Assembly: GCA_002786025.1 (NCBI GenBank)
Contig: NHNW01000004.1
Location: forward strand, 1,116,001-1,180,000
DNA from: Zasmidium citrigriseum
Lineage: Eukaryota; Ascomycota; Dothideomycetes; Mycosphaerellales; Mycosphaerellaceae
Direction: 5' to 3'
Length of the DNA: 64,000 bases
The translations under genes and the position numbers were made by a program. How positions within the stretch are numbered: position 1 is the stretch's first letter; every line of letters begins with the position of its first letter. The notes beneath the pieces are model-generated. The model had not been told where the DNA came from. It saw only the letters and a program-made list of their open reading frames with translations, and did no database searches. Of the stretch, positions 48,312-59,808 are shown one piece after another.

Positions 48312-51300
48312 TCAATGATGATCATTCGCACCGTCGTTCTGCGAGGCCAGTTCCTCAGCCATCTCGGCACTCTCGTTCGACTTGATCCTCTGCAGCTGGT
48401 CCTGGACGTAACGATTGATTGGGTCATCAGGGTCGTCATGAGGGATGCCGGCGTTGGGGTCATCTTCCTTGTAAATGGACCAAGTGCGAGTCGGCTTGCC
48501 GTTGGACATGGTCTCGTCGTCACCGTCTTCATCACCAGCATCGCCATTGGTGGTCGCGCTCCAGTCGCTGCGTTGGCCGATGGAGCGTGTGCGGGTCATG
48601 GAACGAGCAAAGCCAGTTGGACGACGTGGGCCAAGGGAGGCGCGACGTTGGCGACTGAAGACATCATCGAAGTAGTGCGCCGCCGCGCTAGACGGCGTAC
48701 GTGGCGTCTGAGGCAGACGGCAGTTGGTGCCAGTGTCCTGGATGATCTTGGCCATGAGACCAGTCCAACCGCACTGATGGGTAGCACCAAGACCACGACC
48801 AGTATCGCCATCGAAATACTCGTAGAACCAAAGGTAGTCCTTCCAGTTTGGATCAAAGTCGAGCATGTCATTGCCATCGTGGATGGCACGGCGTCCATGA
48901 TTGTTGGTAGCCATCAAGTGTTGGAGCCTGTGCTGGATCTCTTCGGCGACATGGCCAAGATGCATGTACTCCCCAGAGCCAGTCGGGCACTCAACCTTGA
49001 AGGTATTGCCGTAGAACATGTAGAATCGCAAAAGAGACTCAATAAGCAAGAAGTTCACAGCAATCCAGCAAGGCCCACGCCAGTTGCTGTTGCCGCCGAA
49101 GAGGCCACTGTCGGAATCTCCGGGGACGTAGCTGACTTGGTATCTCTGGCCGTTGACGTCCATTGAGACGGGGTGGTCCTTGTGGTACTTCGACAGCGAA
49201 CGGATGCCGTGATCACTCAAAAACTCCTTCGGGTCCAGCATGTACTTCAGAATGGAACGCAGACGATCCTCGCTGACAAGGGACAGGAGAAGTCGCTGGT
49301 CCTTGCCTCTCCGCGTCATGCTGGCTACGTTGCGCTCGGTCATATCGTGCTTGTTCTTCATGAACCATTCAAGACGCTTCTTGAAAGCCGGGAACTTGTT
49401 AATTACCTCGGGCTCCAAGGTGAGAGTGGCATAACATGGGATGAGGCCGACAAGGGATCTGACCGGCATCTGGTGAGACCATGGACCGCCCCAGGAGATC
49501 GCGTCATAGTAGAAGCCGTCCTCTTCATTCCACAACGACTTGGCTTCGCTACCATGGCGGTATTGCATGGCGTCCGAGATGGTAATGAAGTGTTCAAAGA
49601 ACTTGGTGGCGACGTCTTCGTAGATTCGGCGATGCTTGGCTAGCTCGAGTGCGATGTTGAGCATACTCAAGCAGTAGAAGGCCATCCAACCAGTGGCGTC
49701 GGCCTGTTCGAGGGTACCACCGGTGGGCAGTGGGTCTGAACGGTTGAACAGACCAATGTTGTCCAGACCCAAAAAGCCACCCTCGAAGATATTCTTGCCG
49801 TCAAAATCCTTGCGATTGCACCACCAAGTGAAGTTCATGAGCAACTTGTGGAAGACACGCTCCAAGAAGTCAAGATCCTCACGGCCGTACATCTTGCGTT
49901 CAATCTTGAATGTGCGGAACGTTGACCAGGCGTGAACAGGAGGATTGACGTCGCCAAAGTTCCATTCGTAGGCAGGGAGCTGTCCATTTGGATGCATGTA
50001 CCACTCTCGGGTGAAGAGGTCGAGCTGCTTCTTTGCGAAGTCCGGATCGATCATAGCAAGCGGAATGCAGTGGAAAGCCGAATCCCAGGCAGCGAAGAAC
50101 GGGTATTCCCAGGAGTCAGGCATGGAGAGAATATCGTCCAGATGCATGTGCTTCCATTGGGCGTTGCGTACCGATTTCCGCTCGGGAGGTGGTGGAGGCA
50201 TTGCCGGGTCGCCATTCGCCCACTGATCCCAGATGAAGTGGTAGTATTGTTTGCACCACATCATACCTGACAAGGCCTGACGCTGGATGTTGCGAAGATC
50301 GTCCGACATTGGCATTGGGTTAACCTTGAAGTAGAATTCGTCGGCCTCGGCGAGACGCTGCTCCATGACTTCGTCGAATCGTTCTTCGTCCAGGTAGCCT
50401 TCGTCTTTCTTGGAAGAGATGCGGAAACGCACGACAGCGCATTCACCAGGCGGTACACCACGGCCTTGGTCAAAAGCATACCAGGCAGCGCTCTTGGTAC
50501 CGAGCTTGTGAGGGTTGCAGGCCTTGGTGTCTCCCTTGACGACACGCTTGTGGAATGCATCCTTGACATAGGGAACCTTGTTCTGCTTGGAGCCCCAAAG
50601 CTCGACGAAGTTGGTGTCGTTGTCTGTGAAGAGAAGCTCAGGCTCAATGTCGTTCTCGTGGCCACAGCTGTTGGGCGAAGGAGAGCACTGGAAGTACTTC
50701 TGGCCGAGCTCGCGGTGGTCAATCGAGGCAGTCAGAGGATCAGTCTGCTTGATGGTGGGCTTGTACGAATCGTAGCCCCACGCCCAGGTATTGCGGAACC
50801 AGACATGTGGGAGGATGTGCAGTTTGGCAGGCTCTGGGCCGCGGTTGTATGCCGTGCAACGGAAGAGAAGCTCATCGGGCTTGTCGGCCTCTTTGGCGGT
50901 CTCAATGAAGATATCCCAGTATTTGTTGTCCTTGAATGCGCCAGTATCGATCAACTGATACTCCTTCTCTTGCTTCCCTCTTCTTGCGTTCTCCTTGATA
51001 AGGTCTTCGTATGGGAAAGCGCCTTGGGGCAGCTTGTAGAGGTACTTCATGTACGAGTGGGTGGGGGTGTTGTCGAGGTGGAAATGGCATTCCTTGATGG
51101 ACTCGCCGTGGACACCTTGAGGATTGGAGAGACCGAAAAGACGTTCTTTGAGATGGCCACTGCAGAATGTCAGTACTGGACAAGGCACTCAATTGAGGAC
51201 TGGAGACTCACTCCTTCTCGTTCCAGAAAGCAAAGGCAATGTTCATGCGGCCGTGAGTGTCCGAGACACCAGCAATGCCATCCTCGCCCCACCGGAAAGC

Positions 51301-51548
51301 TCTCGCACGAGCCATGTCGTAGGTGAAGGAACTCCAGGCGTCGCCATCGTGTCTTTCAAGCAAGTCAGTGTGAGAGCACAGAGTGAGGCAAGACCCAATG
51401 GCACTCACGAGTAGTCTTCTCGGACCGTGGCCCATTGTCGCTCAGCGGTGTAGGGACCCCACTGCTTCCAGTACTTGGTCCGCTCACGGTCCTCCTTCAG
51501 TCTGTTCTCCTCGGCGCTCATGACTTCCTTGTTGTCGGCAATGACCAT
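48312..51548 (-). CDS. GH63-family glucosidase-like protein, cytosolic type
   Basis: Three exons (51,409-51,548; 51,212-51,352; 48,312-51,159) give 1,042 residues. There is no signal peptide; the protein begins [20 protein letters not shown]. The catalytic (alpha/alpha)6-barrel features of GH63-like enzymes are visible: [53 protein letters not shown] and [17 protein letters not shown]. In the family these regions hold the acid and base residues that remove glucose or related sugars. The C-terminal 130 residues are Ser/Arg-rich then acidic, probably disordered. Lack of a signal or membrane anchor argues against the ER processing alpha-glucosidase I, so this is probably the cytosolic paralogue found in many fungi. 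Substrate unknown. Confidence 0.85.
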
Positions 51549-52338
51549 GATTGCGGTGTTGACGAGGCCTCGTCAGGTGGGAGGTGGTGGAGCTCTGCTG
51601 CCGGCTCGGGAGCCTTGAGGAATGCAGCGATTGAAGCGGCGGTGTTCGACGATGTGATGGGCGGAACAAAGCAAACGAACGAGCTGTGATGGTGAGGATG
51701 CGGGCAAATTATGGTACAAGAGATGGATGTGCTGCGGATTGTGTGTTTGCGTGTGCGATTAGAGAGGAGTGGAGATGTGTGTTGTGGGAGGGAGTGTTGT
51801 TGACAAGAAAGACAAGATGGATAGTCAGGCACAAGACACTACTGCTCGCTTGCTGGAGAGCAGGCGTGATGAGGCTCTTTGCGGCGGCGTGCCTGGTCAC
51901 CGAAACGATTTTCACAGGCTCGTGGCAGCCGCATCCTCCCACTACAGATTACACTTTCTCTCATGCAGCATGCCGACTGTGGCTGCAGTCGCCTAGCGCT
52001 GCTCAACCGATTTGCTCTCAAGCTCACTGGCCGCAGTGACCGCCTCTTCATCCTCGATCTCTTTGGCCATGAAGACTCTAGACCTTGTTGCCGCCTCTGC
52101 GCTGGCATTACATTCAAATAGCAGCGTTTCCCAGCCGCAGCTTCCACTTGTCTCCATGGAGCCCCACGGGAGCAAGACCACCTTGCCACCCCGCCGCAAT
52201 CGCCGTTGCCGATCGGGTTCCCGAGAAAAGTATCAAGCGGAGCTGGGTCCGTTCATTCAGATCGTCTGGCAGGAGAGAGATGAGGAGACAAGTTCATGTA
52301 TGAGAAGGCATTGATGGAGCATTTGCTCCTTCTACCAT
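51549..52338. other. Intergenic region upstream of GH63-like gene
   Basis: About 790 bp lie between the GH63-like start and the trpE stop, both on the minus strand. It should contain the GH63-like promoter and the trpE 3' end. Short frames on both strands show no family features. Confidence 0.4.
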
Positions 52339-54079
52339 CTATCCTCCAGCAAGATCTACCTTGGCAGGCCTGGGCGCACCATTCGCGATGCCGTTCATTT
52401 CCTGGCTCTGTACTTCACCGCCCTGCTGCTCCTCGAAGTGCAACCTCTCAGCCTGCTCGATGCACCGCATGTTGGCTGCCAGCTTGTTGATCGTCTCTTC
52501 GTACTCGTCTCCCTCGTCGCTGTCGAAGACGATGCCGCCTCCGGCTTGCAAGTATGCCACGCCGCCCTTGGTCATCATCGTTCGCAGGGCAATACATGTG
52601 TCCATGGCACCTTCGACCTCCTCGCCAGTGGTTGCATTGACTCTGTTGTAGCCGAAATACCCAACTGCACCAGCATAGACACCACGCTTCTCGCCTTCAA
52701 GCTCAGCGATCAGTTCCATTGCCTTGACCTTGGGAGCTCCAGATACCGTTCCAGCTGGGAAGATCGATCTGAATGCGTCGAAGCGAGTCTGACCAGGACG
52801 CAGGATTCCCGAAACTTCTGACACGAGATGCTGCACATGGCTGAACTTTTGCACCACCATCAACTTGTCAACTCTGGTGGACAGGGGATCACAGACTCGA
52901 TTGACATCATTCCGCGCCAGGTCGACCAACATGACATGCTCTGCTCTGTCCTTGATGCTGTTATGAAGGGTATCTGCAAGTTGCTGATCGTCCTCTGGAG
53001 TTGCTCCACGCTTGATCGTACCGGCAATTGGGTGTGTGATGATACGTCCAGCCTCCTCTTTGACCAGCACTTCAGGACTTGCACCGATGATTTGGAAGTC
53101 GTCGCAGTCCAGGTAGAACATATAGGGCGAAGGGTTGACGGTTCGGAGGTGTCGGTAGATGTTGAATGGATGAAGGTTGGTAGGTCGAGCGATTCGCTGC
53201 GATGGTACTGCTTGGATGATGTCTCCCGTGACAATGTGCTTCTTCAGTCGCGTCACATGTCCTTCATAGCCTTTGCGTCCAATATTGCTGGTGTACTCCT
53301 GGTCAAGCTTGATCGGGTCTTGTGGTGGGAGTGGCAGATCTGGCTTCTTCAAAACTTTGACCAATTGCTCAATGGCTGCTCTGCTCTTGTCATATGCCCC
53401 CTGTAGCGAGTCTTTCGCAGTACTCGCGCCTGGTACATGGAGATACGTGATGACGATCACTTTTTGGAAGAAGTGATCGACAGCCACGATGGTATCGTAG
53501 AGCATGAACAAGCTCTCCGGAATCTCCAAAACATCCTTCATCGGCCTCTTCGTCTTCGGTTCGAAGTACTTGACACAGTCGTATCCAACATATCCAATGG
53601 CGCCAGCAGTCAGCGGTGGCAGTCGTAGTGACGGTATATGTGCGATTCGATATTGAGCAAGCTCTTGATCCAGCTGAGGGAGAGGATCAGCTTCCAGGCC
53701 GTGCTTGGGACCAGAGACGAGTGTTTTGCGAGGATCGGCACCGATGAAGCTGTATCTTCCGATTGTCTCTGAGGTTGCGGCGGACTCAAACATAAACGAT
53801 TGCTTGGAGCTCGAACTGGACTTGGGTAAGTATATGTTGAGTCACACCGCCGTTGGAAGAGTCGTACTTTGCTGCAACCTTGAGATAGATGGAGGATGGT
53901 GTCAAGAACTCGGACGAGATGGAGGTGCATAGTGGGATGAGGTTGGGTGCATTGCTCCAGCCTTTGGTGCGCTCTACGATGTCATGGACTTCTTCGAATG
54001 AGGGCTGCACTGCAATCTGAGCAATGCGTTAGCTATATGTAGGACTGCTGTGTGGATTTTGACGGACAGTGGGAGCCAT
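52339..54079 (-). CDS. trpE: Anthranilate synthase component I
   Basis: Three exons (54,068-54,079; 53,868-54,016; 52,339-53,815) give 545 residues. The 12-bp first exon (MAPT) is the least certain part because its donor (gtccgt) is weak. Chorismate-binding motifs are clear: HPIAGTIKRGATPEDD, LVDLARNDVNRVCDP, FPAGTVSGAPKVKAMEL, GAVGYFGYN, and DTCIALRTM with AGGGIVFDSD at the end. SPYMFYLDCDDFQIIGASPE is typical of the fungal enzyme. It converts chorismate to anthranilate, using ammonia from a separate glutamine amidotransferase subunit. That subunit (trifunctional TrpC type in ascomycetes) is not in this window. A GCN4-type site lies in intron 2. Confidence 0.95.
53838..53844. promoter_or_regulatory. 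GCN4/CPC1-type site in trpE intron 2
   Basis: TGAGTCA, the canonical recognition word for GCN4-class bZIP proteins, lies inside the second intron about 240 bases downstream of the proposed start. General amino-acid control regulates trpE in other fungi. Whether this intronic site is used is inference, and a seven-base word can occur by chance. Confidence 0.35.
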
Positions 54080-54397
54080 GGTGTCTGCGCTGCTAGGGCA
54101 CAGGTCGGGGCGAGGTCAAGAACACGAACGTCTCAACCATGGACAGAAGAACAAGTAGTAGGATGTGGTGTGAGCTGCTTCTTGGAGACGTTGTCGACTC
54201 GGCCGCCGTTTTCTGAACAGTCAGCAGCGGGCGCAACGGCGCGCAGACCCACTGCCACGCAAAGTCAAAATCTTGCGGCGCGCTGCATCCAACCTCTCCC
54301 GCCCACGGCTCGTTGGTGGCTCGAGGTTGCCGGAACGGAGTCGCATGCGTCTGAGTTGCAGATCTGCCTTGCTTGGTTGTCGTCGCATTCTTTCGTC
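54080..54397. other. Divergent promoter region, trpE and coiled-coil gene
   Basis: These 318 bp lie between two divergent starts. No perfect GCN4-type word is present here, which makes the intronic one in trpE more notable. The coiled-coil frame is open upstream of its chosen start but lacks any conserved look there. Confidence 0.4.
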
Positions 54398-56227
54398 ATG
54401 TCTTCTTCTGGTACACCGTCCCCATCACCGCCGCCGGCCCTCCACTCCCCCTCCGCCCCCTTCTACTTCCCCGGCCCGTCGTCGCGATACAACCACACCC
54501 GCCCGCGACCCAAGGCCCACCACGCGCGCCCCAAGAGCACCTACATCCCCGTCGGGCCCGTCCTGAGCACCGAGAAGCGGGCGCACCGCCGCGCGCACAC
54601 GCAGAAGAGCAGCATCTCGAGCGTGCAGTCGTCGTCGGCGAGTGAATACAGCCGCTCCCCGCTCTCGCGCTTCTCCAGCTACTCGGCCAACATGGCCGCC
54701 CACAGCGCATCCGCGATGCCTCACACCCCCGCCAAGACCTCGCGCCGCAGCTCTTCACTCCAAAACTCACCCTTCAGCGACTACTTCACCGATGAGGCCC
54801 GCTCCGTCGACACCCACGTCAACTCCTCCGAGACCAAGCAGCTCCTAGTGCGCATGAACAAGCTCCAATCGCAACTCATGCGCGACAACTCCGAGTCCGG
54901 CCGCGAAGCATTGAACATTGTTGGAAGGAAGTTGAACGAGATCGAGGTGGAGTTGAACGCACGGCATTCGCAGACACGATTGGACATCGAGGACTCGGGC
55001 GTCTTCATGGACGACGAGCGGGACCGCAGTGTCAGCAAGGAAGATGCGACGCCCAATGGCCAGCAGTTCCAGGAGGCATACGACCTGAATGCGAGCATGG
55101 ACATGTCGGAAGAGCCGGTGACCATCGAGCAGTTCAAGGCGGAGCGGGACTTCTTCATCGTGCACATGCAGCACCTGCTCGAGGGCCTCAACAAGGCACG
55201 AGTCGAGTTGAGCCAGCGATGTGCAGAGGTGCGAGAGCTGAACGAGTCCTTCAATGCCCAGATCGAGGATCGCGAGACGCAGCTGGAGCAGCTGCGATCG
55301 GAGAACGAAGGCCTGCGCTCGGATCTGGGGTTCGAGTACAGCGAGCTGCTGTTCCTGAAGCTGCAGATGAAGTCCCTCGAAGTCGACGTCGATGCTCTCA
55401 GCGGCGACGAGGTCTACCCAGTAACCGCAGCAGAAAAGGCCAAGTCGGCAAAGAAGAACCGCATCCTCTCGGAAATGGATCGCTGGCGCTCGGACTGGCA
55501 AGACGTCGACGCGCGATTCAAGCGCCGCAGATCCAAGTACGGCGTCTCGACCGACCGTCGCGACAGCGTGTCCGTCAGCGAACCAGGAGTACCGACCAGC
55601 GAAGAAGCTGACTGGCATCTGGAGACGGTCAAGGAAGGCCGAGGACGGGTCACAAGTCTCACGATCAAGAGGATGGGAAGCAGCGGTGGTCCCGTGGCCA
55701 GGGACGTAACCGCGGAAGAAGCTTCCCTTCCTCGAGAGATCGCAGTCGAGGCAGGGGCGCCTCAACCACAACATTCTCATTCATCATCACCTACTACCAC
55801 GAACGGCCTTGATGGCCAAACAAACCCTACTACTACTACGCAAGGTCCCAGCGAGCCACAAATCGCCACTTCATCACCTAAACCACCACCCGCTACTTAC
55901 CAGGAGCACGGCACGCAGACCGATTTTCCGTTGTTGTCAGAATCAGAGATACCCACATCGCAGGACGAGGAGGAAGAAGAAGAAGACGAAGACGAAGAAC
56001 TATTCGAAGATGAAGAAACCGAAAAAGAGCAGGAAGAAGACTGCGCCATCACCACGTCATCCGAAGACGAACAGTCGGACGAAGAAGAGGCCATCGACGT
56101 CGAAGAAGAAGACGACGATTTCGTCCTCGACCAGCCCATCGTCCCAGTCCGTCAGCGAACCGCTTGGCAGGAACTGTGGTCGAGTCTGGCGAATTTGTCC
56201 GGTCTTCCGGATGATGATGATGAGTGA
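54398..56227 (+). CDS. Coiled-coil protein with acidic tail, function unknown
   Basis: A single exon gives 609 residues from MSSSGTPSPSPPPALHSPSA. The frame is open further upstream, but the first Met with typical context is used. Residues 1-140 are Pro/Ser-rich and basic with many SP sites. Residues about 145-190 (TKQLLVRMNKLQSQLMRDN) and about 245-345 (FIVHMQHLLEGLNKARVELS onward) form heptad-rich coiled coils. A long disordered segment follows, then a strongly acidic tail (about residues 520-595) that ends with AWQELWSSLANLSGLPDDDDE. No enzyme motif is seen. The design resembles a cytoskeletal or cell-cycle scaffold, but I do not recognise the family. Confidence 0.75.
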   Translation: MSSSGTPSPSPPPALHSPSAPFYFPGPSSRYNHTRPRPKAHHARPKSTYIPVGPVLSTEKRAHRRAHTQKSSISSVQSSSASEYSRSPLSRFSSYSANMAAHSASAMPHTPAKTSRRSSSLQNSPFSDYFTDEARSVDTHVNSSETKQLLVRMNKLQSQLMRDNSESGREALNIVGRKLNEIEVELNARHSQTRLDIEDSGVFMDDERDRSVSKEDATPNGQQFQEAYDLNASMDMSEEPVTIEQFKAERDFFIVHMQHLLEGLNKARVELSQRCAEVRELNESFNAQIEDRETQLEQLRSENEGLRSDLGFEYSELLFLKLQMKSLEVDVDALSGDEVYPVTAAEKAKSAKKNRILSEMDRWRSDWQDVDARFKRRRSKYGVSTDRRDSVSVSEPGVPTSEEADWHLETVKEGRGRVTSLTIKRMGSSGGPVARDVTAEEASLPREIAVEAGAPQPQHSHSSSPTTTNGLDGQTNPTTTTQGPSEPQIATSSPKPPPATYQEHGTQTDFPLLSESEIPTSQDEEEEEEDEDEELFEDEETEKEQEEDCAITTSSEDEQSDEEEAIDVEEEDDDFVLDQPIVPVRQRTAWQELWSSLANLSGLPDDDDE

Positions 56228-56684
56228 TGGAGGAAGTTGTTGGAAAGAAGAAAGACGATGGATAATTTCTCACTTTTGTTGTTGCAAAGATGGATTCTTG
56301 CACACTACACACCAAGACTGGACACTCACTCCCTACTACTTTTTGTTTAACCCGCGGTTACTGGGATTCTTGCTTTTCTTCTGGAGTTGCTAGACAGACA
56401 TGGTCACGGCCACCGGGGGTTAGTTAGTTTCTCTCGTAATTAGTCTAATTCAATCGATCAAGTCAAGAACCGAAAGTTTCTCGTTTCTTCTGTCTGTCTG
56501 TGCTATTGTACACGCTATGCAAGCCTGTCATCTTCGTGACTTCTCGCTGACCTGCCTGGGTATCTCGCTTTCCTGTAGTGAAGTGTAGTAAGAGAATGAA
56601 CCTCCAATCCTTCCTCTGCCTATGGACTGGTTCAGTCCATGTTTGGCTGGGGTTTGGTGGTTCGGTCCGTGGAGCTGATTACAA
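56228..56684. other. Convergent 3' intergenic region
   Basis: About 460 bp between the stops of two converging genes. It should hold both 3' untranslated regions. I see nothing else in it. Confidence 0.4.
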
Positions 56685-57648
56685 TCAATCAGACTCGCTG
56701 TCGGAGCCGGCGATCTGGTAGTCGTCGCTTGAGATCACTGGCTTGGACGCCGTCACCTTCTTCTTGGCCTACTTCTGCGTCAGTACTCGAAGCCATGAGT
56801 CTCGATTGGGGCGTACTTACAGCTGGTGGCTTGACCCACTTGCTGCTGCTGCCCGTGGAGGACGGGGCGGTGGAGTTGACGACACTGGAGCCGGAGTCCC
56901 AGCCGGACTGGGTGGTGGACTTGGTGGAGGATGGCATAGTGCTGCCGGCAGTGGTGCTGCGCAGAGACAGGCCGTTCATGCCGTTCACGGTGCTGTCCTA
57001 GAAGTCTGTTAGCGGTAGAACATCGTGCTGCGTATATTGTTCAACTCACATCGTCGTCGCTGCCGCTCTTGCTGCCCTCGCTGTCATCGTCTCCGTCGTC
57101 ACCTGACTCGAAGGGCTCGAATGCGCGATGCATCTCGCCGTTGTTGCACGCCTCACAGACCTGGAGTTCCAGTCAGTCCAACCCCCTTTGCTGGCTATGC
57201 TTTTCAGATCTTACCGCCTCATCGTCGTCCTTCTTCCACTGGGTCTTGTTGTACTTGTCCTTGCCCTTCCACCAGCCACAGTCGGAGCAGGCCATCTCGA
57301 CCTTCTGTCCGGCGGTGCAGTTGATGCATGGGATATAGCCGGTCTTGATGGCGCGGAAATTAGGAGTCCGCTTCATGTAGAGCTGGAGGTCCCTCTTCTT
57401 CACGTCGGAGAAGCTGGTTGGGGGCTTGACGATGTCGCAGCGGCTGCACTTGATCCTGGGCGGGCGGTCAGCGGAATGTTTGGGAAGAAGTTGAGGTATG
57501 GCTCACTTGAGGGGGACGGGGAGGTTCATGAGCGGGGCGATGTTCTTGTTGTAGAAGCTGCGACGTGTCAGTGTCATGTGCCAACAAGTATGTGTTGGAG
57601 AACATACTCCTGGGAGGCCTGAGAGGTGACGGCGTCGGTGCGAGCCAT
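56685..57648 (-). CDS. Stc1-domain protein
   Basis: Six exons: 57,608-57,648; 57,507-57,557; 57,215-57,455; 57,050-57,160; 56,821-56,997; 56,685-56,768, giving 234 residues. Four Cys pairs in order, CSRC (residue 34), IPCINC, ACSDC and VCEAC, sit in the spacing of the Stc1 domain, with the family-like stretches DIVKPPTSFSDVKKRDL and CTAGQKVEMACSDCGWW. The C-terminal half is Ser/Asp-rich and disordered, ending SDSESD. In fission yeast, Stc1 links the RNAi effector Argonaute to the H3K9 methyltransferase complex; other fungi have Stc1-domain proteins of less clear role. The Zn-binding role of the Cys pairs is inference from the family. All introns are 50-54 bp. Confidence 0.75.
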
Positions 57649-58501
57649 GATGTCGGTGATGTGGCGGGTGCTGGTTGGCTTGATGGAGTGGAAGAGGGTT
57701 GGTGTCGAGTGGTGGTGGAAGAGAGAGTTGTTGGACCAGCACGAGAAGAATGTGGTGGTTGTCGAGCTTTGAGTGAAGTCGAGGCAGGCTTCAATTTGTA
57801 GGCAAACGCGCGCCAATGGCGGAGGGGTCGGCCCGAGTTTGTGGTGACGACGAGGGAAGGCACGACGGGGTGGCCAGGTGTCAAAAGAGTGAAGCTGCGG
57901 AGGCCGAGTCGAGTTCAGTGAGTCTGGTTTGCAGGAGGATCAGTGTATCGTGTCCCTAGACTCCTCTTCTGTTGCATTAGGAAGGAGACAAGGAGTGAGG
58001 ATCAAAGCACGGACGCTTCTTTCACATGCTGTCAGGGCATGTGCTTGCTCGTATTCAGCTTCAAAGCTCATGAACATGTGCACCTTCCCACCCGCATGCT
58101 TGTCGATACGATCCGTGTAATGGAATCAGAGCTCAGGAGAGTCCTTGCACTTAACATTCTGGACAGTCTTATCATCGCCGGACAGAGGTGAGCCGAGCAG
58201 AGATGTATGGCACAGCTGACATATTCAACATCAGTAAATGTATGAATTAGATGAAATGGATTTTCAATGAGGAGAGATGATCTGATACACAGGTCGTCTT
58301 GGACCCAAACCCCTATGCCAGAAGATACGCAAAAGAAGCGAACCGTCGTCAAGCCCGCAGATGCCCGTCCCTTCGTTTTTTACGCCGTCGCAAACTCAGT
58401 ACAGACAGGAATCTAGCTCGGTGTATGTAGTAGTGGTACAGGTCGAGAGGATGTGAGGAGGTAGGTAGGTGGGTGTCGTCACGTCTGTGGGTCGTGATCG
58501 T
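57649..58501. other. Intergenic region
   Basis: About 850 bp upstream of the Stc1-domain gene and downstream of the cytochrome c stop. No gene or repeat is evident. Confidence 0.4.
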
Positions 58502-59205
58502 TTACTTGGTCTCCTCCCGGAGGAAAGTGATCAGGTCATTCCTGTCCTTGCCCTTCTTGAGACCACCGAAGGCCATCTTGGTGCCGGGGATGTACTTCTT
58601 TGGGTTCTCGAGGTACTCGAACTAAGCGATTGTTAGTCCTGCGAAATGTTTCCATTCCTTGCTCTTCCGGGGCTCCTTACCAGAGTGTTCTCTTCCCAAG
58701 TGATACCCTTCTGCTTGTTCGCGTCGGTGTATGAGAAGCCCTCGACCTGGCCAGTCTTGCGGCCGAAAAGACCGTGGAGGTTAGGGCCGATCTTGTTGCC
58801 CTCGCCCTCCTTCAGGGTGTGACATTGCGCGCACCGCGTCTGTTGCATCATCAGTCGCCGCTCGTGTGCCGAAGATTCTCCAACTCGGAAATTGGCGCGG
58901 ATTGCCGCGAGGATTGGGGATTGCAAGTCGTACCTTGAAGAGGTTGGCACCCTTCTTGGAGTCACCTGTGGGTGGAATCAGTCTCGATACTCAAAAGATC
59001 TCGCGTATGTGGAGGCACAGGCTTCTCCCAAGGAGGACCGGCAGCGGCGCATGGCACTGTGAGTGTCCCACCACCTGGCTGTCGAACCCATATTGCTATA
59101 GACGACCGCATGCCAGGCCTTGAAGCCGCGCAGTCCTCCAGGAGATGCGCTTTCGATGGGCAAAGGAAAAGGAAGCATACCGTCTGAGAAGCTGTCCTTG
59201 CCCAT
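58502..59205 (-). CDS. CYC1: Cytochrome c
   Basis: Four exons (59,181-59,205; 58,934-58,965; 58,681-58,839; 58,502-58,621) give 111 residues, normal for a fungal mitochondrial cytochrome c. The haem attachment motif CAQCH lies right after the third exon's start, with the distal Met in [12 protein letters not shown] and the usual [14 protein letters not shown] and [13 protein letters not shown] segments. It carries electrons from complex III to complex IV in the intermembrane space and takes part in cell death. The first intron (215 bp) and second (94 bp) are long for this window, giving the gene four small exons. Confidence 0.95.
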
Positions 59206-59808
59206 TGTGTCTGATGTGTGTGATCTCGAGATGGAAATGGACTTCTGTAGTCACGACGCTGATGATGGGTGCTGTAGAGGTTGTGGTGTGGCGTGGAGGA
59301 TGTGAATGGGAGAGAAGAGGAAAAGATGATGCTACGATCGAGAAGCGCAGCAAAAGATTGTCGGCCGGCACGCTCCTTAACAGACAAGGGTCAACTCCGG
59401 CCGCCAGCCAATCAGCGGCGAAGTATTATAACCGCGAACGCGGAAGGTGCGCGGAAGAAATCGGAGGTGCCACAGCCGGGCTTGACGGCCGTTGAGAGTC
59501 TGCGACACTTGTGGCGGGAACACCGACGACGGCGAATCTTCCAGCGTGTGCTTGTTCTGCTCGCCGTCTTTCTTCACAGACAACCTGGGAGCAGGCATCT
59601 CGCGGAAGCTGCATCATGACAAGCACCTGCACTGTGGCGTCGGCCCATGTGGGAGTGAACTCAATCTGCGTTTCCTCGCGAGACCATGACGTCTGCGCTA
59701 GCAATTCCTTGCAGCGCCGCCTGGCCCATTGACTTTGCTCCTCGATCTGGCGTTGTCAGCCGAGTTCCTTGATCAAACGTGCTTGGATGCGGCTCTGCGA
59801 CGGCGGAT
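59206..59808. other. Divergent promoter region, cytochrome c and SDR
   Basis: About 600 bp between divergent starts. It includes a CCAAT box about 200 bases upstream of the cytochrome c start. No further gene is seen. Confidence 0.4.
59408..59414 (+). promoter_or_regulatory. CCAAT box upstream of cytochrome c
   Basis: CCAATCA lies about 200 bases upstream of the cytochrome c ATG. The HAP/CBC complex binds this word in either orientation and controls respiratory genes, including cytochrome c, in yeasts and fungi. Its use here is inference. Confidence 0.4.

Noticed and set aside
48315..49166. 283-codon plus-strand frame
   Set aside because: Antisense to the conserved GH63 C-terminal half, with no family resemblance.
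50466..51326. 286-codon plus-strand frame opposite the GH63-like gene
   Set aside because: It lies antisense to clearly conserved enzyme sequence and crosses a supported intron.
54845..55780. 311-codon minus-strand frame opposite the coiled-coil gene
   Set aside because: It is the shadow of a GC-rich regular heptad-coding region, and its Leu/Val-rich composition mirrors the sense Glu/Lys/Gln codons.
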